In this document: positions 35,236 to 44,486 of the stretch, piece after piece
Layout of the letters: each line of letters opens with the position of its first letter
Numbering within the stretch: position 1 is the first letter of the stretch
Source of the DNA: Salinimonas chungwhensis DSM 16280
GTDB lineage: Bacteria > Pseudomonadota > Gammaproteobacteria > Enterobacterales > Alteromonadaceae
DNA length: 64,000 nt
Direction of reading: 5' to 3'
NCBI RefSeq assembly: GCF_000378185.1
Contig: NZ_KB899379.1
Span: 196,519-260,518, forward strand
Notes under the pieces: model-generated
The model's input: only the letters and a program-made list of their open reading frames with translations
Databases searched by the model: none
What the model was told of the DNA's origin: nothing
Translations under genes and position numbers: made by a program

Positions 35236-35487
35236 TTACTCCGGTAAGGTAATATTCAGCTCAAGTACACTGCAATCATCACTGTCTTCAACTTGCACTG
35301 ACACCTGATCATCGGCAATCTGAACATACTTGCGTATAACCTCTACAATTTCCTTTTGCATCATCGGCAGGTAATCAGGCTCGGTACGCTTGCGGCGTTC
35401 ATGTGCCACAATGATTTGCAGACGCTCTTTTGCCACGGCGGCTGAGTTGGGCTTTCCCTTTTTTAGCAGATAGTCAAAAATTCCCAT
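35236..35487 (-). CDS. minE: cell division topological specificity factor MinE
   Basis: 83 residues with the usual MinE layout. An N-terminal membrane-targeting and MinD-binding part ([23 protein letters not shown]) is followed by the dimerising topological domain ([18 protein letters not shown] and a C-terminal strand). It drives MinCD oscillation so that division occurs at midcell. It starts on the last base of minD. Confidence 0.95.
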   Translation of the reverse strand: MGIFDYLLKKGKPNSAAVAKERLQIIVAHERRKRTEPDYLPMMQKEIVEVIRKYVQIADDQVSVQVEDSDDCSVLELNITLPE

Positions 35488-36296
35488 TATTTTCCTCCAA
35501 GCAGCCGCTTAAAGAAGCCTTTCTTCTGAGCTTCCAGAAAGCGATGCTCTACTGTTTCGCCGGTTAAGCGACGCACCGCATCTGAATAGGCCTGACCGGC
35601 AGTGGAGTCCTGGTCAAGAATAACGGGAGCGCCCTGGTTGGATGCAGCCAACACCGCTTCTGACTCGGGGATGACACCTAACAAAGGCACTGCCAGAATT
35701 TCTTCAACATCAGCGACACTTAACATCTCTGCGGTTGCTACGCGATGTGGATTATAACGGGTCAACAACAGGTGTTCTTTAACACTTTTACCTTGCTCAG
35801 CACGCATGGATTTGCTTTGTAAAATACCCAGGATGCGGTCTGAATCCCGCACAGAAGAGACTTCCGGGTTTGTCACCACAATGGCTTCATCAGCAAAATA
35901 AAGCGCCATTTGAGCGCCCTGCTCGATGCCGGCCGGTGAATCGCAAATGATGTATTCAAAGTCCTTACTCAGGTCATTCAATACTGTCTGCACGCCATCC
36001 ATTGTTAGTGCATCTTTATCCCGGGTCTGTGACGCCGGCAAGATGAACAAGCCTGGGGTGCGCTTATCTTTAATCAACGCCTGATTCAGTGATGCTTCCT
36101 TGTTGATGACATTTACGAAGTCATACACAACACGCCGCTCACAGCCCATGATCAAGTCAAGGTTACGCAGACCTACATCAAAATCCACTACTACAGTCTT
36201 GTGTCCCTGTAAGGCAAGCCCTGTTGCTATTGCCGCACTTGATGTTGTTTTTCCTACACCCCCTTTACCAGAGGTTACAACGATTATCTTTGCCAT
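35487..36296 (-). CDS. minD: septum site-determining ATPase MinD
   Basis: 269 residues. The deviant Walker A is GKGGVGKTT near residues 10-18, the DFDVGLRN switch follows, and the C-terminal amphipathic membrane helix is [12 protein letters not shown]. It recruits MinC to the membrane and is displaced by MinE. The gene lies 31 bases after minC and overlaps minE. Confidence 0.96.
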   Translation of the reverse strand: MAKIIVVTSGKGGVGKTTSSAAIATGLALQGHKTVVVDFDVGLRNLDLIMGCERRVVYDFVNVINKEASLNQALIKDKRTPGLFILPASQTRDKDALTMDGVQTVLNDLSKDFEYIICDSPAGIEQGAQMALYFADEAIVVTNPEVSSVRDSDRILGILQSKSMRAEQGKSVKEHLLLTRYNPHRVATAEMLSVADVEEILAVPLLGVIPESEAVLAASNQGAPVILDQDSTAGQAYSDAVRRLTGETVEHRFLEAQKKGFFKRLLGGK

Positions 36297-36327
36297 CTAC
36301 CTTTTCCTCGACGAAAACGTCAGGCAC

Positions 36328-37038
36328 CTACCCAAGTTCGGTGACCAGTAACGCATCCTCTTCCAAATATGCCTGAGCTGGTTTTTTCCAGCACTGTGTT
36401 TGAATCGTTTCCTGCATGACGAACCGGCCAGCGATAGAGAGTAATTCTGCCTCAATCTGTTGACAAAAGATTCGTGCTTCAGTATCTCCTTTGACGCCCG
36501 CCAGGGCGCGTCCCCGCATAGTGCCATATACATGAATATTGCCATCGGCAAGAATTTCGGCACCTTCGCTGACTGCCGCCAGAATAATCAGATCGCCACC
36601 TTCAGCGTATACCTGCTGGCCGGAACGAACCGGCCGCGCTACCACCCGGGTTTTATTAACTTCAGGTTTAGCTCCTGCTGGTTTCTGCGTTTGTGACTGA
36701 GACTCATCCGCCGGTGAAAGCTCGCTTTCTGTGGCTTTACTCTGACTGATATCAGATAAACCTAAATCGTTGATCGTTTCGCGCAAATCGCCTACCTGGC
36801 CTTTTACCGCCATAGGTTGAAGCTGATGTTTGCGACACAGCGTCACCAATAATTCAAACGCTGTTGCGTCAATTGCGCAGCTAAGCTGAATAATCAATGA
36901 GGAACGTGTAAAGAATTGGGGCGCACTGGCGACTTTTGCCGCCAGTTGCTTATCAAATTCATCAGGGTCAAACATTATTATATCGAGCACAATGCTGGTA
37001 AGCGTTGTGCCCTTCATCCGAAAGCATTGCTCTGCCAT
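36328..37038 (-). CDS. minC: septum site-determining protein MinC
   Basis: 236 residues. The N-terminal FtsZ-inhibiting domain is followed by a proline/serine-rich linker (about 95-135, SPADESQSQTQKPAGAKPE) and the C-terminal beta-helix domain (GGDLIILAAVSEGAEILADG, HVYGTMRGRALAGVKG). It is first gene of minCDE. The start at 37038 follows AGGATACACGA. High confidence. Confidence 0.94.
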   Translation of the reverse strand: MAEQCFRMKGTTLTSIVLDIIMFDPDEFDKQLAAKVASAPQFFTRSSLIIQLSCAIDATAFELLVTLCRKHQLQPMAVKGQVGDLRETINDLGLSDISQSKATESELSPADESQSQTQKPAGAKPEVNKTRVVARPVRSGQQVYAEGGDLIILAAVSEGAEILADGNIHVYGTMRGRALAGVKGDTEARIFCQQIEAELLSIAGRFVMQETIQTQCWKKPAQAYLEEDALLVTELG

Positions 37039-37204
37039 TCGTGTATCCTGAAAGTCACCGGCAAGCGCACCGGCCAGTGAACATGGTTAATCTATAGACT
37101 AAGGCCGTCAACTCTATCAAATTCCAGCCCTACAGCAATAGGCAGAAGGACTGGATTGACGTAATTGCTCAATAAATCAGCGTTTATAGGGAAATAATAA
37201 TTAA

Positions 37205-38200
37205 TCAGTCTTTTTGCTGATAGGGAGAGGCTTCCTGGGCTTCCATTTCGCGCACATCCTCGGGTGTGTGATCGGCCACAAATGCACCACGGTCACCTTT
37301 GGGTTTGTCTTCACCCACCGTGCTATCGGCAGTCGTCTGCAGCTCAATGGCGGCATTAATCTCCGCCCCGAGCAAAATGATGTAGGCACTTAAATACAAC
37401 CACATCAGTAGAATTATAATTCCGCCCACAGAACCATAGGTTTTGTTATAACTGGCAAACTCGCTCAAATAAAATGAGAACCCGTAAGAGGCCATTATCC
37501 ATAGTACGGTAGCCAAAATTGAACCGATTGTTACCCAGCGCCACTTAGCCGGCCGGCGGTGAGGGCCATAGCGGTACAAGGCCGATAAACTGGCGTTAAA
37601 CAACAACAGCATTACCGGCAGGGTAATAAAGTTTGCATGGCTGGTCGAGATGTAGCCCGCTGAGATCCAGTTTATCCACTTGGGTACCACTGTAATCAGC
37701 GCCAGCGCAACAATGATGGTCAAAATGATGCTGGTAGTGCCGGTCATACGGGCCACCAGTCCTTTAAAAAAGTTGCGGCCCTTGGCTTCGTTATAAGTAA
37801 TATTACACGCTGTTATCAACGCGTTGGCGCCCTTACTGCTACTCCACAACGAAATAACGATGGACAGCAGCAATCCCCAGCTCAGGGTAGAACTGGATTT
37901 CTCAGTCAGGTTTTTAAGCTGCTCCTCAAGAATGTAGCGGCTTTGAGAGGGCACCACATCGACTAACATAGCCATGTGCTCCCGCAATTCTTCCGGTGAC
38001 ACCATCAGTCCGTAAAAGGAAATAACAGCACCCAGCAGCGGGAATATGGCTAACAGAAAGTAGAACGCCACACCGGCAGCAATAATCGGCAAGTTGTGCT
38101 CTTGGTTTTTGGTAAATACCCGTTTGCAAATGTGCCACCAGCTTTTTAGCGGAAAATGCAGGGCAGAGTCGGCACCAAAATTTATTTTCGAACTCATCAT
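37205..38200 (-). CDS. YihY/BrkB-family inner-membrane protein
   Basis: 331 residues with about six membrane segments. The family features are an N-terminal amphipathic helix before the first segment (HNLPIIAAGVAFYFLLAIFP) and the conserved second part (WGLLLSIVISLWSSSKGANALITACNITYNEAKGR). The last segment (GGIIILLMWLYLSAYIILLGAEINAA) and an acidic cytoplasmic tail follow. Members were once called ribonuclease BN by mistake; their function is unsettled. It is the upstream neighbour of minCDE but has its own start 166 bases away. Confidence 0.88.
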   Translation of the reverse strand: MMSSKINFGADSALHFPLKSWWHICKRVFTKNQEHNLPIIAAGVAFYFLLAIFPLLGAVISFYGLMVSPEELREHMAMLVDVVPSQSRYILEEQLKNLTEKSSSTLSWGLLLSIVISLWSSSKGANALITACNITYNEAKGRNFFKGLVARMTGTTSIILTIIVALALITVVPKWINWISAGYISTSHANFITLPVMLLLFNASLSALYRYGPHRRPAKWRWVTIGSILATVLWIMASYGFSFYLSEFASYNKTYGSVGGIIILLMWLYLSAYIILLGAEINAAIELQTTADSTVGEDKPKGDRGAFVADHTPEDVREMEAQEASPYQQKD

Positions 38201-38366
38201 AATTTCATATTTTTATATTCTGCTTAGTTGTACATCTGAACAGGCACTAAAAGATTACTTTTACGCTAATCAGAAGGGGTGAAAAGTGCAGAATTTGGGC
38301 ATCTCCTCCCGGCGGATGTCGCGCACAGGCGGCAGGAGGAGATTATGTTACTATTGGGTAGATTCT

Positions 38367-40418
38367 TCAGCGCTGGCCGGTAAAGGATGCTGCGGTAATC
38401 TGAGGGAAAGCCACCTCATTAAGTACGCTGCGCAGTGCGTCAAGCTTAATAGGTTTACTTAAAAAGGCGTCCATTCCGGCTTTCAGACATGCCTGACGAT
38501 TCAAGTCAGAGGTATCAGCAGTCATGGCCACAATGAACATTTTGCTGTTATTGGTATAGGTATCCTTAATCACCTGTGTAGCCTCAATACCGTCCATTAC
38601 CGGCATTTCACAATCCATCAGTACGAGTGTGTAAGGCTCTGAGGCGCGTTCAATGCAATTGAGCGCTTCTAAACCATTGACCGCATAATCTGCACTGATT
38701 TGTAATTGGGACAGCAGCGACTCCATGACCAGGCGGTTAATTTCGTTATCATCCACCACCAGCAATTTAATATGCTCGAAGCTGCTATTTTCCGGGCCAA
38801 TGTAATCCTCCTGCGCCATCTCTTCCTGATTGAGGGGCTTTAGGGGTAGCTCAATCACTATGCGGGTTCCCACGCCCTCGCGACTACTTACTTTCTGCGT
38901 ACCACCAAATGCATCGCAAAGCTCTTTGACAATAGCAAATCCCAGCCCGGAGCCACCGTATTTGGACGAGATCCCCGCATTGCCTTGTTTAAATGGCTGA
39001 TAAAGGCTCTCAATGGCCTGCTCACTCATGCCGATACCGGTATCTGTGACAGTCACCGAGAGCATATTCTGATCATCTTTTTCCTTTACGCGCGCCGTGA
39101 GACTGACTTTGCCTTTATCAGTGAATTTCACCGCATTGTTAATCAGATTAGAGTAGATTTGTGTCATGCGACCGGGATCACCCAGCGCTCTGAGACCATC
39201 AGGAATTTTGGCCTCAACGGTCATTTCGATGCCCTTTTTACGGGCCAGGGGCTCGTAAAGATAATACAAATCATCAAAAATATTTTTGGGCGAATAAGCA
39301 ACGTCTTCCAGCTCCAGCTGTCCAGACTCCACCTTTGAGTAATCCAGCACATCGTTAACCAGTCTCACCAACAAATCCGCACTGCGCATGGCGATCGCCA
39401 CGCGACTCTCAATGATATCCTGATTGCTCTCTCCCACCAGCGTTTGCAGCATGCCGGCAATGCCGTTGATCGGCGTGCGCAGTTCATGACTTATTTTGCC
39501 GATCATGGCGCTGCGGGCTTTCAGTAACCGCTCTGCTTCATTGCGTTTCTCGATAAGTTCATTGCGCAAAGAGACCTGCGCGTCAATATCCTGAAAAGCC
39601 CCCAGTATTCGTACACACTGACCGTCTTTGAACTCCGTTCGACCCTGTGTGGCCACCCATTTAAGGTTACCGGTATAGGTGCGAATCAGGACTTCCAGAC
39701 TCCAGGGCGTACCGGTAGCCATGGCTTCTGCCAGCGCATCAGAAATTGCGTCCCGGGATTCGCCTTCGACATAAAACTCAATAGCAGTGGCCAAATCTGG
39801 TTCATAATCATCTGGCACTTCATGAATTCTGCGGGTTTGTTCAGTCCAGAAAATATGGTTATTTTCCAAATCGACTTCCCAACCGCCTATCAATGCCATT
39901 TCTTCCATCTGCTGCTGAAGTTCAATGCGCTGTTTGAGCTTCTGCTGTTCGATAACGCGGGACAGTTCGACACCAATCCACTGGGCAAACAAATTGATAA
40001 AATCAATATGCTCTGAGGTAAAAGGTTCAGGACGCGGCGAAGCTGAAGAAAAGTTAAGCGTCCCATACAACTCACCCATCACTGTGATGCGCGCGCCAAT
40101 ATAACTTTCCAAACCAAGATTTTTATAACACGGGTGGGTGGCTACTGAGTCGATAGTACCGGCGTGAGAGAAAGCTATCGCATTATCTGCCTGAAGCGTA
40201 TGCCAGCAATAGGTTTCGCCAACTGCAAAGGTTAAGTCGGGCTTAAGACCGGGATCATCTGAGACAACATATTTAATTGTATAGGTATCATCGCTGATGA
40301 AACTCACGATGCCATGATCCTGCTGAAATTCTTCCAGCCCAAGCTTTAAAATTGCGCGTGTTTTTTGCTCGAAGCTCAGCGTTTCATCTGACGTCAGTTC
40401 GTGCAGTTCTTTCAGCAT
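38367..40418 (-). CDS. hybrid sensor histidine kinase (GAF-PAS-HisKA-HATPase-REC)
   Basis: 683 residues with no membrane segment. A GAF-like sensor (about 15-160, including YGTLNFSSASP) is followed by a PAS domain (about 180-280) and the phosphoacceptor helix with H312 in KISHELRTPINGI. The ATP-binding domain follows with the N, G1 (DTGIGMS) and G2 (GGSGLGFAIVKELC) boxes. The C-terminal receiver domain has LLVVDDNEIN (about 552) and the phosphoacceptor D600 in LVLMDCEMP. It is a cytoplasmic orphan with no response regulator beside it; output probably goes through a separate phosphotransfer protein. Signal unknown. Confidence 0.9.
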   Translation of the reverse strand: MLKELHELTSDETLSFEQKTRAILKLGLEEFQQDHGIVSFISDDTYTIKYVVSDDPGLKPDLTFAVGETYCWHTLQADNAIAFSHAGTIDSVATHPCYKNLGLESYIGARITVMGELYGTLNFSSASPRPEPFTSEHIDFINLFAQWIGVELSRVIEQQKLKQRIELQQQMEEMALIGGWEVDLENNHIFWTEQTRRIHEVPDDYEPDLATAIEFYVEGESRDAISDALAEAMATGTPWSLEVLIRTYTGNLKWVATQGRTEFKDGQCVRILGAFQDIDAQVSLRNELIEKRNEAERLLKARSAMIGKISHELRTPINGIAGMLQTLVGESNQDIIESRVAIAMRSADLLVRLVNDVLDYSKVESGQLELEDVAYSPKNIFDDLYYLYEPLARKKGIEMTVEAKIPDGLRALGDPGRMTQIYSNLINNAVKFTDKGKVSLTARVKEKDDQNMLSVTVTDTGIGMSEQAIESLYQPFKQGNAGISSKYGGSGLGFAIVKELCDAFGGTQKVSSREGVGTRIVIELPLKPLNQEEMAQEDYIGPENSSFEHIKLLVVDDNEINRLVMESLLSQLQISADYAVNGLEALNCIERASEPYTLVLMDCEMPVMDGIEATQVIKDTYTNNSKMFIVAMTADTSDLNRQACLKAGMDAFLSKPIKLDALRSVLNEVAFPQITAASFTGQR

Positions 40419-40662
40419 AGCAGCAACCGGTTACATCAATTTACTCATCATAGCTTAGTGTAGTGTATACCTATCGCCAATGCACCGCTTAAACCCGTAA
40501 TTTGCGGTAAAAATTCCACCCGCCAGGTCTACCTGGCCGACACCGTTTATATCCAACAGTTCTTTATAGATGGTTTTTTATACAATTATCGTCCTACACA
40601 TTCAGGACATCTTACGTATATTGTTAAAAAGATGTGAATAATGAGCAACGTAGGAGAAGCCA

Positions 40663-41277
40663 ATGAGTAATCATCTGTGGGGGCTGTTACATCATCCTGA
40701 TAGAGAGTGGCGTTCTATTAATGAAGAGCATGAAACGGTCTCGCACCTTTACATGCATCATGTTCTTTGGATGGCGTTAATTCCAGTGGTAAGTTCTTTT
40801 ATCGGCACGACACAATTTGGCTGGTCGCTGGGTGGCCAGAATGACACCATTCAGGTGTCATTTGAAACCGGCCTGCTTATCGGTGTGTGTTTTTATGCCA
40901 TGATATTGCTGGCTGTCGCTGCAGTAGGCAGTTTGATTCACTGGCTGGCGCGCAAATTCCCTACCCGCCCATCCCGACACGAATGTATTGTGTTTGCAGG
41001 CTACATTGCGACTCCGATGTTTTTAAGTGGGTTGTTCGCCATTTACCCTATTATCTGGGTGTGCGCGCTGGCGTGCATAGCCGGTATTTGTTACACCGCC
41101 TATTTGCTTTATCAGGGTACACCAAACTTTTTGGGAATCAGCAACAAAGAAGGTTTTATTCTTTCAAGCACTATGCTTGCCATCGGGGTTTTACTCCTTG
41201 AAGTGTTGCTCATGGCAGTGGTGTTACTGTGGAGTATGGGTTCTGAACACAGTATCGTCTGGAAATTTTTGCACTAA
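40663..41277 (+). CDS. Yip1-domain inner-membrane protein
   Basis: 204 residues with five hydrophobic segments starting near residue 35. The first residues (LWGLLHHPDREWRSINEE) and the later VFAGYIATPMFLSGLF match the bacterial YIP1 family. ATG at 40663 follows GTAGGAG. Function is unknown in bacteria. It is monocistronic with a terminator. Confidence 0.75.
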   Translation: MSNHLWGLLHHPDREWRSINEEHETVSHLYMHHVLWMALIPVVSSFIGTTQFGWSLGGQNDTIQVSFETGLLIGVCFYAMILLAVAAVGSLIHWLARKFPTRPSRHECIVFAGYIATPMFLSGLFAIYPIIWVCALACIAGICYTAYLLYQGTPNFLGISNKEGFILSSTMLAIGVLLLEVLLMAVVLLWSMGSEHSIVWKFLH

Positions 41278-41291
41278 CCTAAATATCCCCA

Positions 41292-41325
41292 AAGATAGCG
41301 CTGCCAGGGTGGCGCTATCTTTTTC
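41292..41325 (+). terminator. intrinsic terminator of the Yip1 gene
   Basis: AAGATAGCGC and GCGCTATCTT form a 10-bp stem, extended by inner GCC/GGC pairing and followed by TTTTC. It lies 15 bases past the Yip1 stop. Confidence 0.85.
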
Positions 41326-41464
41326 TTAAAAGTACTTCATGATCGTCTTTTTACCTGCATGTTGATGCACCGATTCATAAGCCGTGGCGTAGGGAATAGT
41401 GCAAGTACCATTTAGCCGCCAACGTCAACGTACAATGTTGGTTAAAAACAGGAAAAGGAGCGAC

Positions 41465-42010
41465 ATGACGCAATCAGAGTTTTCGCAGAAGTTACAGGCG
41501 AACAGCACATTTCCCGCTATATCAGTCACAGACTTACATGGTAAATCTCACACACTTGGTCAACCTGCCGAAGGCACCGACTGGCAGTTGGTAATTATTT
41601 ACCGGGGTAAGCACTGTCCTATCTGCACCAAGTTTCTAAATAAACTTGGCAAGCAGAAGAACAAGCTGGTAGATGCCGGAGTCGATGTTATCGCCGTCTC
41701 TGCCGACAGCAAAGCGCAGTTGGAGGCCCATCTTGATGATTTATCACTAGACTTCACAATATGTTACGGGTTAAACGAAGATGATATGAAAAAACTGGGG
41801 CTGTATATCTCTGACCCGCGGTCGCCAGAGGAAACTGATCATCCTTTTGCAGAACCTGCAACATTTGTGGTTGAGCGAGATGGCAGGATTCGTATCGTAG
41901 ATATTTCTAATGCTCCCTTTTCACGACCTGATATCGATATTCTGGTGGAGGGATTGCAGTTTGTCAGAAAACCGGACAATGATTATCCGGTACGCGGCAC
42001 TCATCAATAA
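41465..42010 (+). CDS. peroxiredoxin-like protein (AhpC/TSA family)
   Basis: 181 residues from ATG at 41465, preceded by AAAAGGAGCGAC. An upstream ATG in frame at 41399 lacks a ribosome site. It has a thioredoxin fold with the active-site stretch YRGKHCPICTKF, C51 and C54, then the VIAVSADSKAQLEAH helix. The CPIC arrangement is typical of the peroxiredoxin-like group, which reduces peroxides or acts as a thiol oxidoreductase. Cytoplasmic; monocistronic, with a terminator after it. Confidence 0.85.
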   Translation: MTQSEFSQKLQANSTFPAISVTDLHGKSHTLGQPAEGTDWQLVIIYRGKHCPICTKFLNKLGKQKNKLVDAGVDVIAVSADSKAQLEAHLDDLSLDFTICYGLNEDDMKKLGLYISDPRSPEETDHPFAEPATFVVERDGRIRIVDISNAPFSRPDIDILVEGLQFVRKPDNDYPVRGTHQ

Positions 42011-42049
42011 TAATTTATTGCCAGTGCGTCTGACACACCAGTTAGTTAG

Positions 42050-42079
42050 ATAAAAAAGTGCCTTTGCGCGCTTTTTTAT
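42050..42079 (+). terminator. intrinsic terminator after the peroxiredoxin-like gene
   Basis: ATAAAAAAGTGC and GCGCTTTTTTAT form a 12-bp stem with one G-T pair around CTTTGC, ending in a T run. It starts 40 bases past the stop at 42010. Confidence 0.85.
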
Positions 42080-42335
42080 CGCTTTGCCGGGGCTCCTTTA
42101 AGTTTTTAATGCGTTGTCGGTTTTAATCACCAACTTCCAGACAGCTTAAGTAACGTTCCGGGACAAAGCATTCTGTAAATCTGCACTAAATAAGTCACCC
42201 TGGCACCGATGGAAAATGGTCTTCGCCGTAATGGCATAATAAAATATTCAAGCCCACGACGGGCGCGTCAGGTGCTGAAAATATAGCAAATAGCCTGTCG
42301 ATGCGAGGTTTTGCGCGATAATGGCGATGTGTAAT

Positions 42336-42490
42336 GTAGTGGATGTCCAGTGGCGCACAGTGGGTGTCTCGAGCCGCGCGCTGCTGCGTCGTCCATGTAG
42401 TGGGTGTCCAGTGCCGCGCGCTTTATCCCCCTGTTGTGGGTGTCCTGTATCTCCTGCCCTGTTATGGGTGTCCTGTATCTCCTGCTGTAT
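42336..42490. repeat. cluster of GTGGGTGTCC-type repeats
   Basis: Five related copies of a motif near GTGGGTGTCC occur within 155 bases: GTAGTGGATGTCCAG at 42336, GTGGGTGTCT near 42360, GTAGTGGGTGTCCAG at 42397, and GTTGTGGGTGTCC at 42433 with its neighbour GTTATGGGTGTCC at 42461. The last two are 28-base tandem units. The open frames across this stretch arise from the repeats and are not called. The same motif recurs in the other orientation near 60.9 kb. Confidence 0.75.
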
Positions 42491-42630
42491 TCCCCTTTCG
42501 CTGTCTCTGACCCTCTTTTTTAGATTCGTGAATAACAAACTGTTCTGCAACACGGATACAGTGTAACGGTTCACTACAAACAGCAGCTAGTCAAAAAAGA
42601 ACAAGAATCAGACGCAAAAACCATTGCGAA

Positions 42631-42645
42631 TGATATTGATTCTCA
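42631..42645. promoter_or_regulatory. Fur box upstream of the DUF4856-imelysin operon
   Basis: TGATATTGATTCTCA matches the 15-base Fur core (TGATAATGATTATCA) at 13 of 15 positions and is an inverted repeat. It lies 53 bases before the DUF4856 start at 42698, where Fur bound to iron would block the promoter. Confidence 0.75.
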
Positions 42646-42697
42646 ATTGTAAGCTGTTATAGTCTTGCTTCACTCAAGTTAACAAGAGAAGTAAGGA

Positions 42698-44422
42698 ATG
42701 TTTAATAAAAAACTGTTGGCTGTTGCCGTAACAAGCTCCCTTTTGCTATCCGCATGTGGTGGTAGTTCCTCTGACGGTGATGACCCACAACCTGCACCTC
42801 CAGCGAACTCAGCGCCTACTGATATCTCATTATCTTCTGCCAGTGTAGATGAAAATGAGGCCGGCGCAGAAATAGGCACGCTTAGCGCAACCGATGCTGA
42901 CAGTGGTGAAACATTTACTTTTAGCACCGATAATGATCAGTTTTCCATCAGCGGTAATACCCTTTCGCTGGCAGAAGGTGTGGCGTTTGACTTTGAATCT
43001 CAGACCAGTGTTGACGTAGAGATCACGGTAACCGACAGTGAAGATGAAAGCTTTACCAAAACCCTGACTATTGCTGTCGAGGATGCGCTGGATTTTTATG
43101 ATTTTGAAAGTGCATTTGTAAATGGCGAATCAGCGGTTTCTTATAACGGCCAGATAGCCCGCCACCTGTTAATAAATGACTTAAACATTCTGATTGATAC
43201 ACAATTAGGAGATACAGCGGCGTTTGATACAGATGGCAACTTCACTACCCGCGATGCTGTGATTGAAGCGCTCAACTCTTATTTTGATGTTGCCGACTAC
43301 GATGCCCTGGCGGCCCGTGACCTGCTGACTTCGACCGACCCGGATGCCGTTCAACGTACTCTGGCTGATGTTTCCTCTTCGAGCAAAAACCTGGTAGGTA
43401 AAATTGCCGGCAATGATGCAGTCGGTCAGCACAAAGACTGGAATAACGGTGAGTTCGTGGGCTGGGGAGAAGCCGGTAGCACTACACCTGAAGGTCTGGT
43501 GCGCAGTTTCTTTGATGAACTTGCAGACAATGCCGCCGCACAGCTCGGTGGGTCATTGCGCCAGGACCCTTTTGGTGATGACATTACAAAAATTTATCTG
43601 ACTACCGACGGTCGCGATTTAAAACAACTTATTCAGAAATTTTTGCTGATGTCTGTGGCTTACAGTCAGGCAGCCGACGATTATCTGGATAACGATACCG
43701 ACGGCAAAGGCTTGTTATCTGATCACACCAACAGCGATGAAAACTATACCGCTTTGGAGCATCAGTTCGACGAAGGCTTTGGTTATTTTGGCGCCGCCCG
43801 TGATTATCTTGAGTACAGCGACGAAGAAATTGCAAGTAAAGGGGGTCGTGACGACTGGCAGGGTTATCACGATACCGATGGCGATAATGCCATTGATTTT
43901 AACGCTGAATACAACTTTGGTCAGTCTACAAATGCCGCGAAGCGGGATTTGGGCGCCACTACAGATATTGATTACACAATGCAGGCAATGACTGCCTTTT
44001 TGCAGGGCCGGGAATTGTTAAACAGCACCGCCGGCACATCGTTGACTGAGGCTCAAATGGAAGAGCTGGAAGGCTATCGCGATAACGCTCTGGATGCATG
44101 GGAGCGCGCTATTGCGGCGACCGTAGTGCATTATATTAATGATACTAACGCCGACCTGGATGCCATTGGTACCGATGATTTCAGCTACAGCGACTTAGCC
44201 AAGCACTGGTCTGAAATGAAAGGCTTTGCACTGGGGCTTCAGTTTAACCCGTTCTCACCGGTTACCGATGAACAATTTGCGCAAATGCACGGGTTGATGG
44301 GCGACAAGCCGGTAATGACGGATGCTGAGGCAATAGCCGCGTATCAGGCGGACTTACTGCAAGCCCGGGATATTCTGCAAGCTGCTTACAGCTTTGACAG
44401 TGAAAATGTTGCCAACTGGTAA
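42698..44422 (+). CDS. DUF4856-family lipoprotein with N-terminal cadherin-like domain
   Basis: 574 residues. A lipoprotein signal ends at LSAC with the lipidated cysteine at 20. A serine/proline linker leads into a cadherin-like repeat (about 37-125, SAPTDISLSSASVDENEAG, TLSATDADSGETF). The rest is a DUF4856 domain with many charged helices (TPEGLVRSFFDELADNAAAQ, YTALEHQFDEGFGYFGAARDY). DUF4856 proteins occur beside imelysin genes in several phyla, so a part in iron or heme capture is likely. Its strong Fur box and the downstream imelysin and receptor genes support that. It is expected at the outer membrane, facing either side. Confidence 0.85.
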   Translation: MFNKKLLAVAVTSSLLLSACGGSSSDGDDPQPAPPANSAPTDISLSSASVDENEAGAEIGTLSATDADSGETFTFSTDNDQFSISGNTLSLAEGVAFDFESQTSVDVEITVTDSEDESFTKTLTIAVEDALDFYDFESAFVNGESAVSYNGQIARHLLINDLNILIDTQLGDTAAFDTDGNFTTRDAVIEALNSYFDVADYDALAARDLLTSTDPDAVQRTLADVSSSSKNLVGKIAGNDAVGQHKDWNNGEFVGWGEAGSTTPEGLVRSFFDELADNAAAQLGGSLRQDPFGDDITKIYLTTDGRDLKQLIQKFLLMSVAYSQAADDYLDNDTDGKGLLSDHTNSDENYTALEHQFDEGFGYFGAARDYLEYSDEEIASKGGRDDWQGYHDTDGDNAIDFNAEYNFGQSTNAAKRDLGATTDIDYTMQAMTAFLQGRELLNSTAGTSLTEAQMEELEGYRDNALDAWERAIAATVVHYINDTNADLDAIGTDDFSYSDLAKHWSEMKGFALGLQFNPFSPVTDEQFAQMHGLMGDKPVMTDAEAIAAYQADLLQARDILQAAYSFDSENVANW

Positions 44423-44435
44423 TTTGATGTAACAG

Positions 44436-44469
44436 ACACCGCGGTCATCACTGGCTGCGGTGTTTTTTT
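44436..44469 (+). terminator. intrinsic terminator between the DUF4856 and imelysin genes
   Basis: ACACCGC and GCGGTGT form a 7-bp stem with a 14-base loop, directly followed by seven T. It stands inside the operon, 13 bases past the DUF4856 stop and 17 before the imelysin start, so it should lower downstream expression without stopping it, if the genes are co-transcribed. Confidence 0.75.
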
Positions 44470-44486
44470 ATCTTTGGAGTTTACAC

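Noticed and set aside
38300..38343. ATCTCCTCC / GGAGGAGAT inverted repeat after the hybrid kinase
   Set aside because: The arms are about 25 bases apart with no T run, so a terminator or operator is not supported.
42248..42574. 108-codon minus-strand and 81-codon plus-strand frames
   Set aside because: Both come from the GTGGGTGTCC repeats, which create repeated peptide words; not genes.
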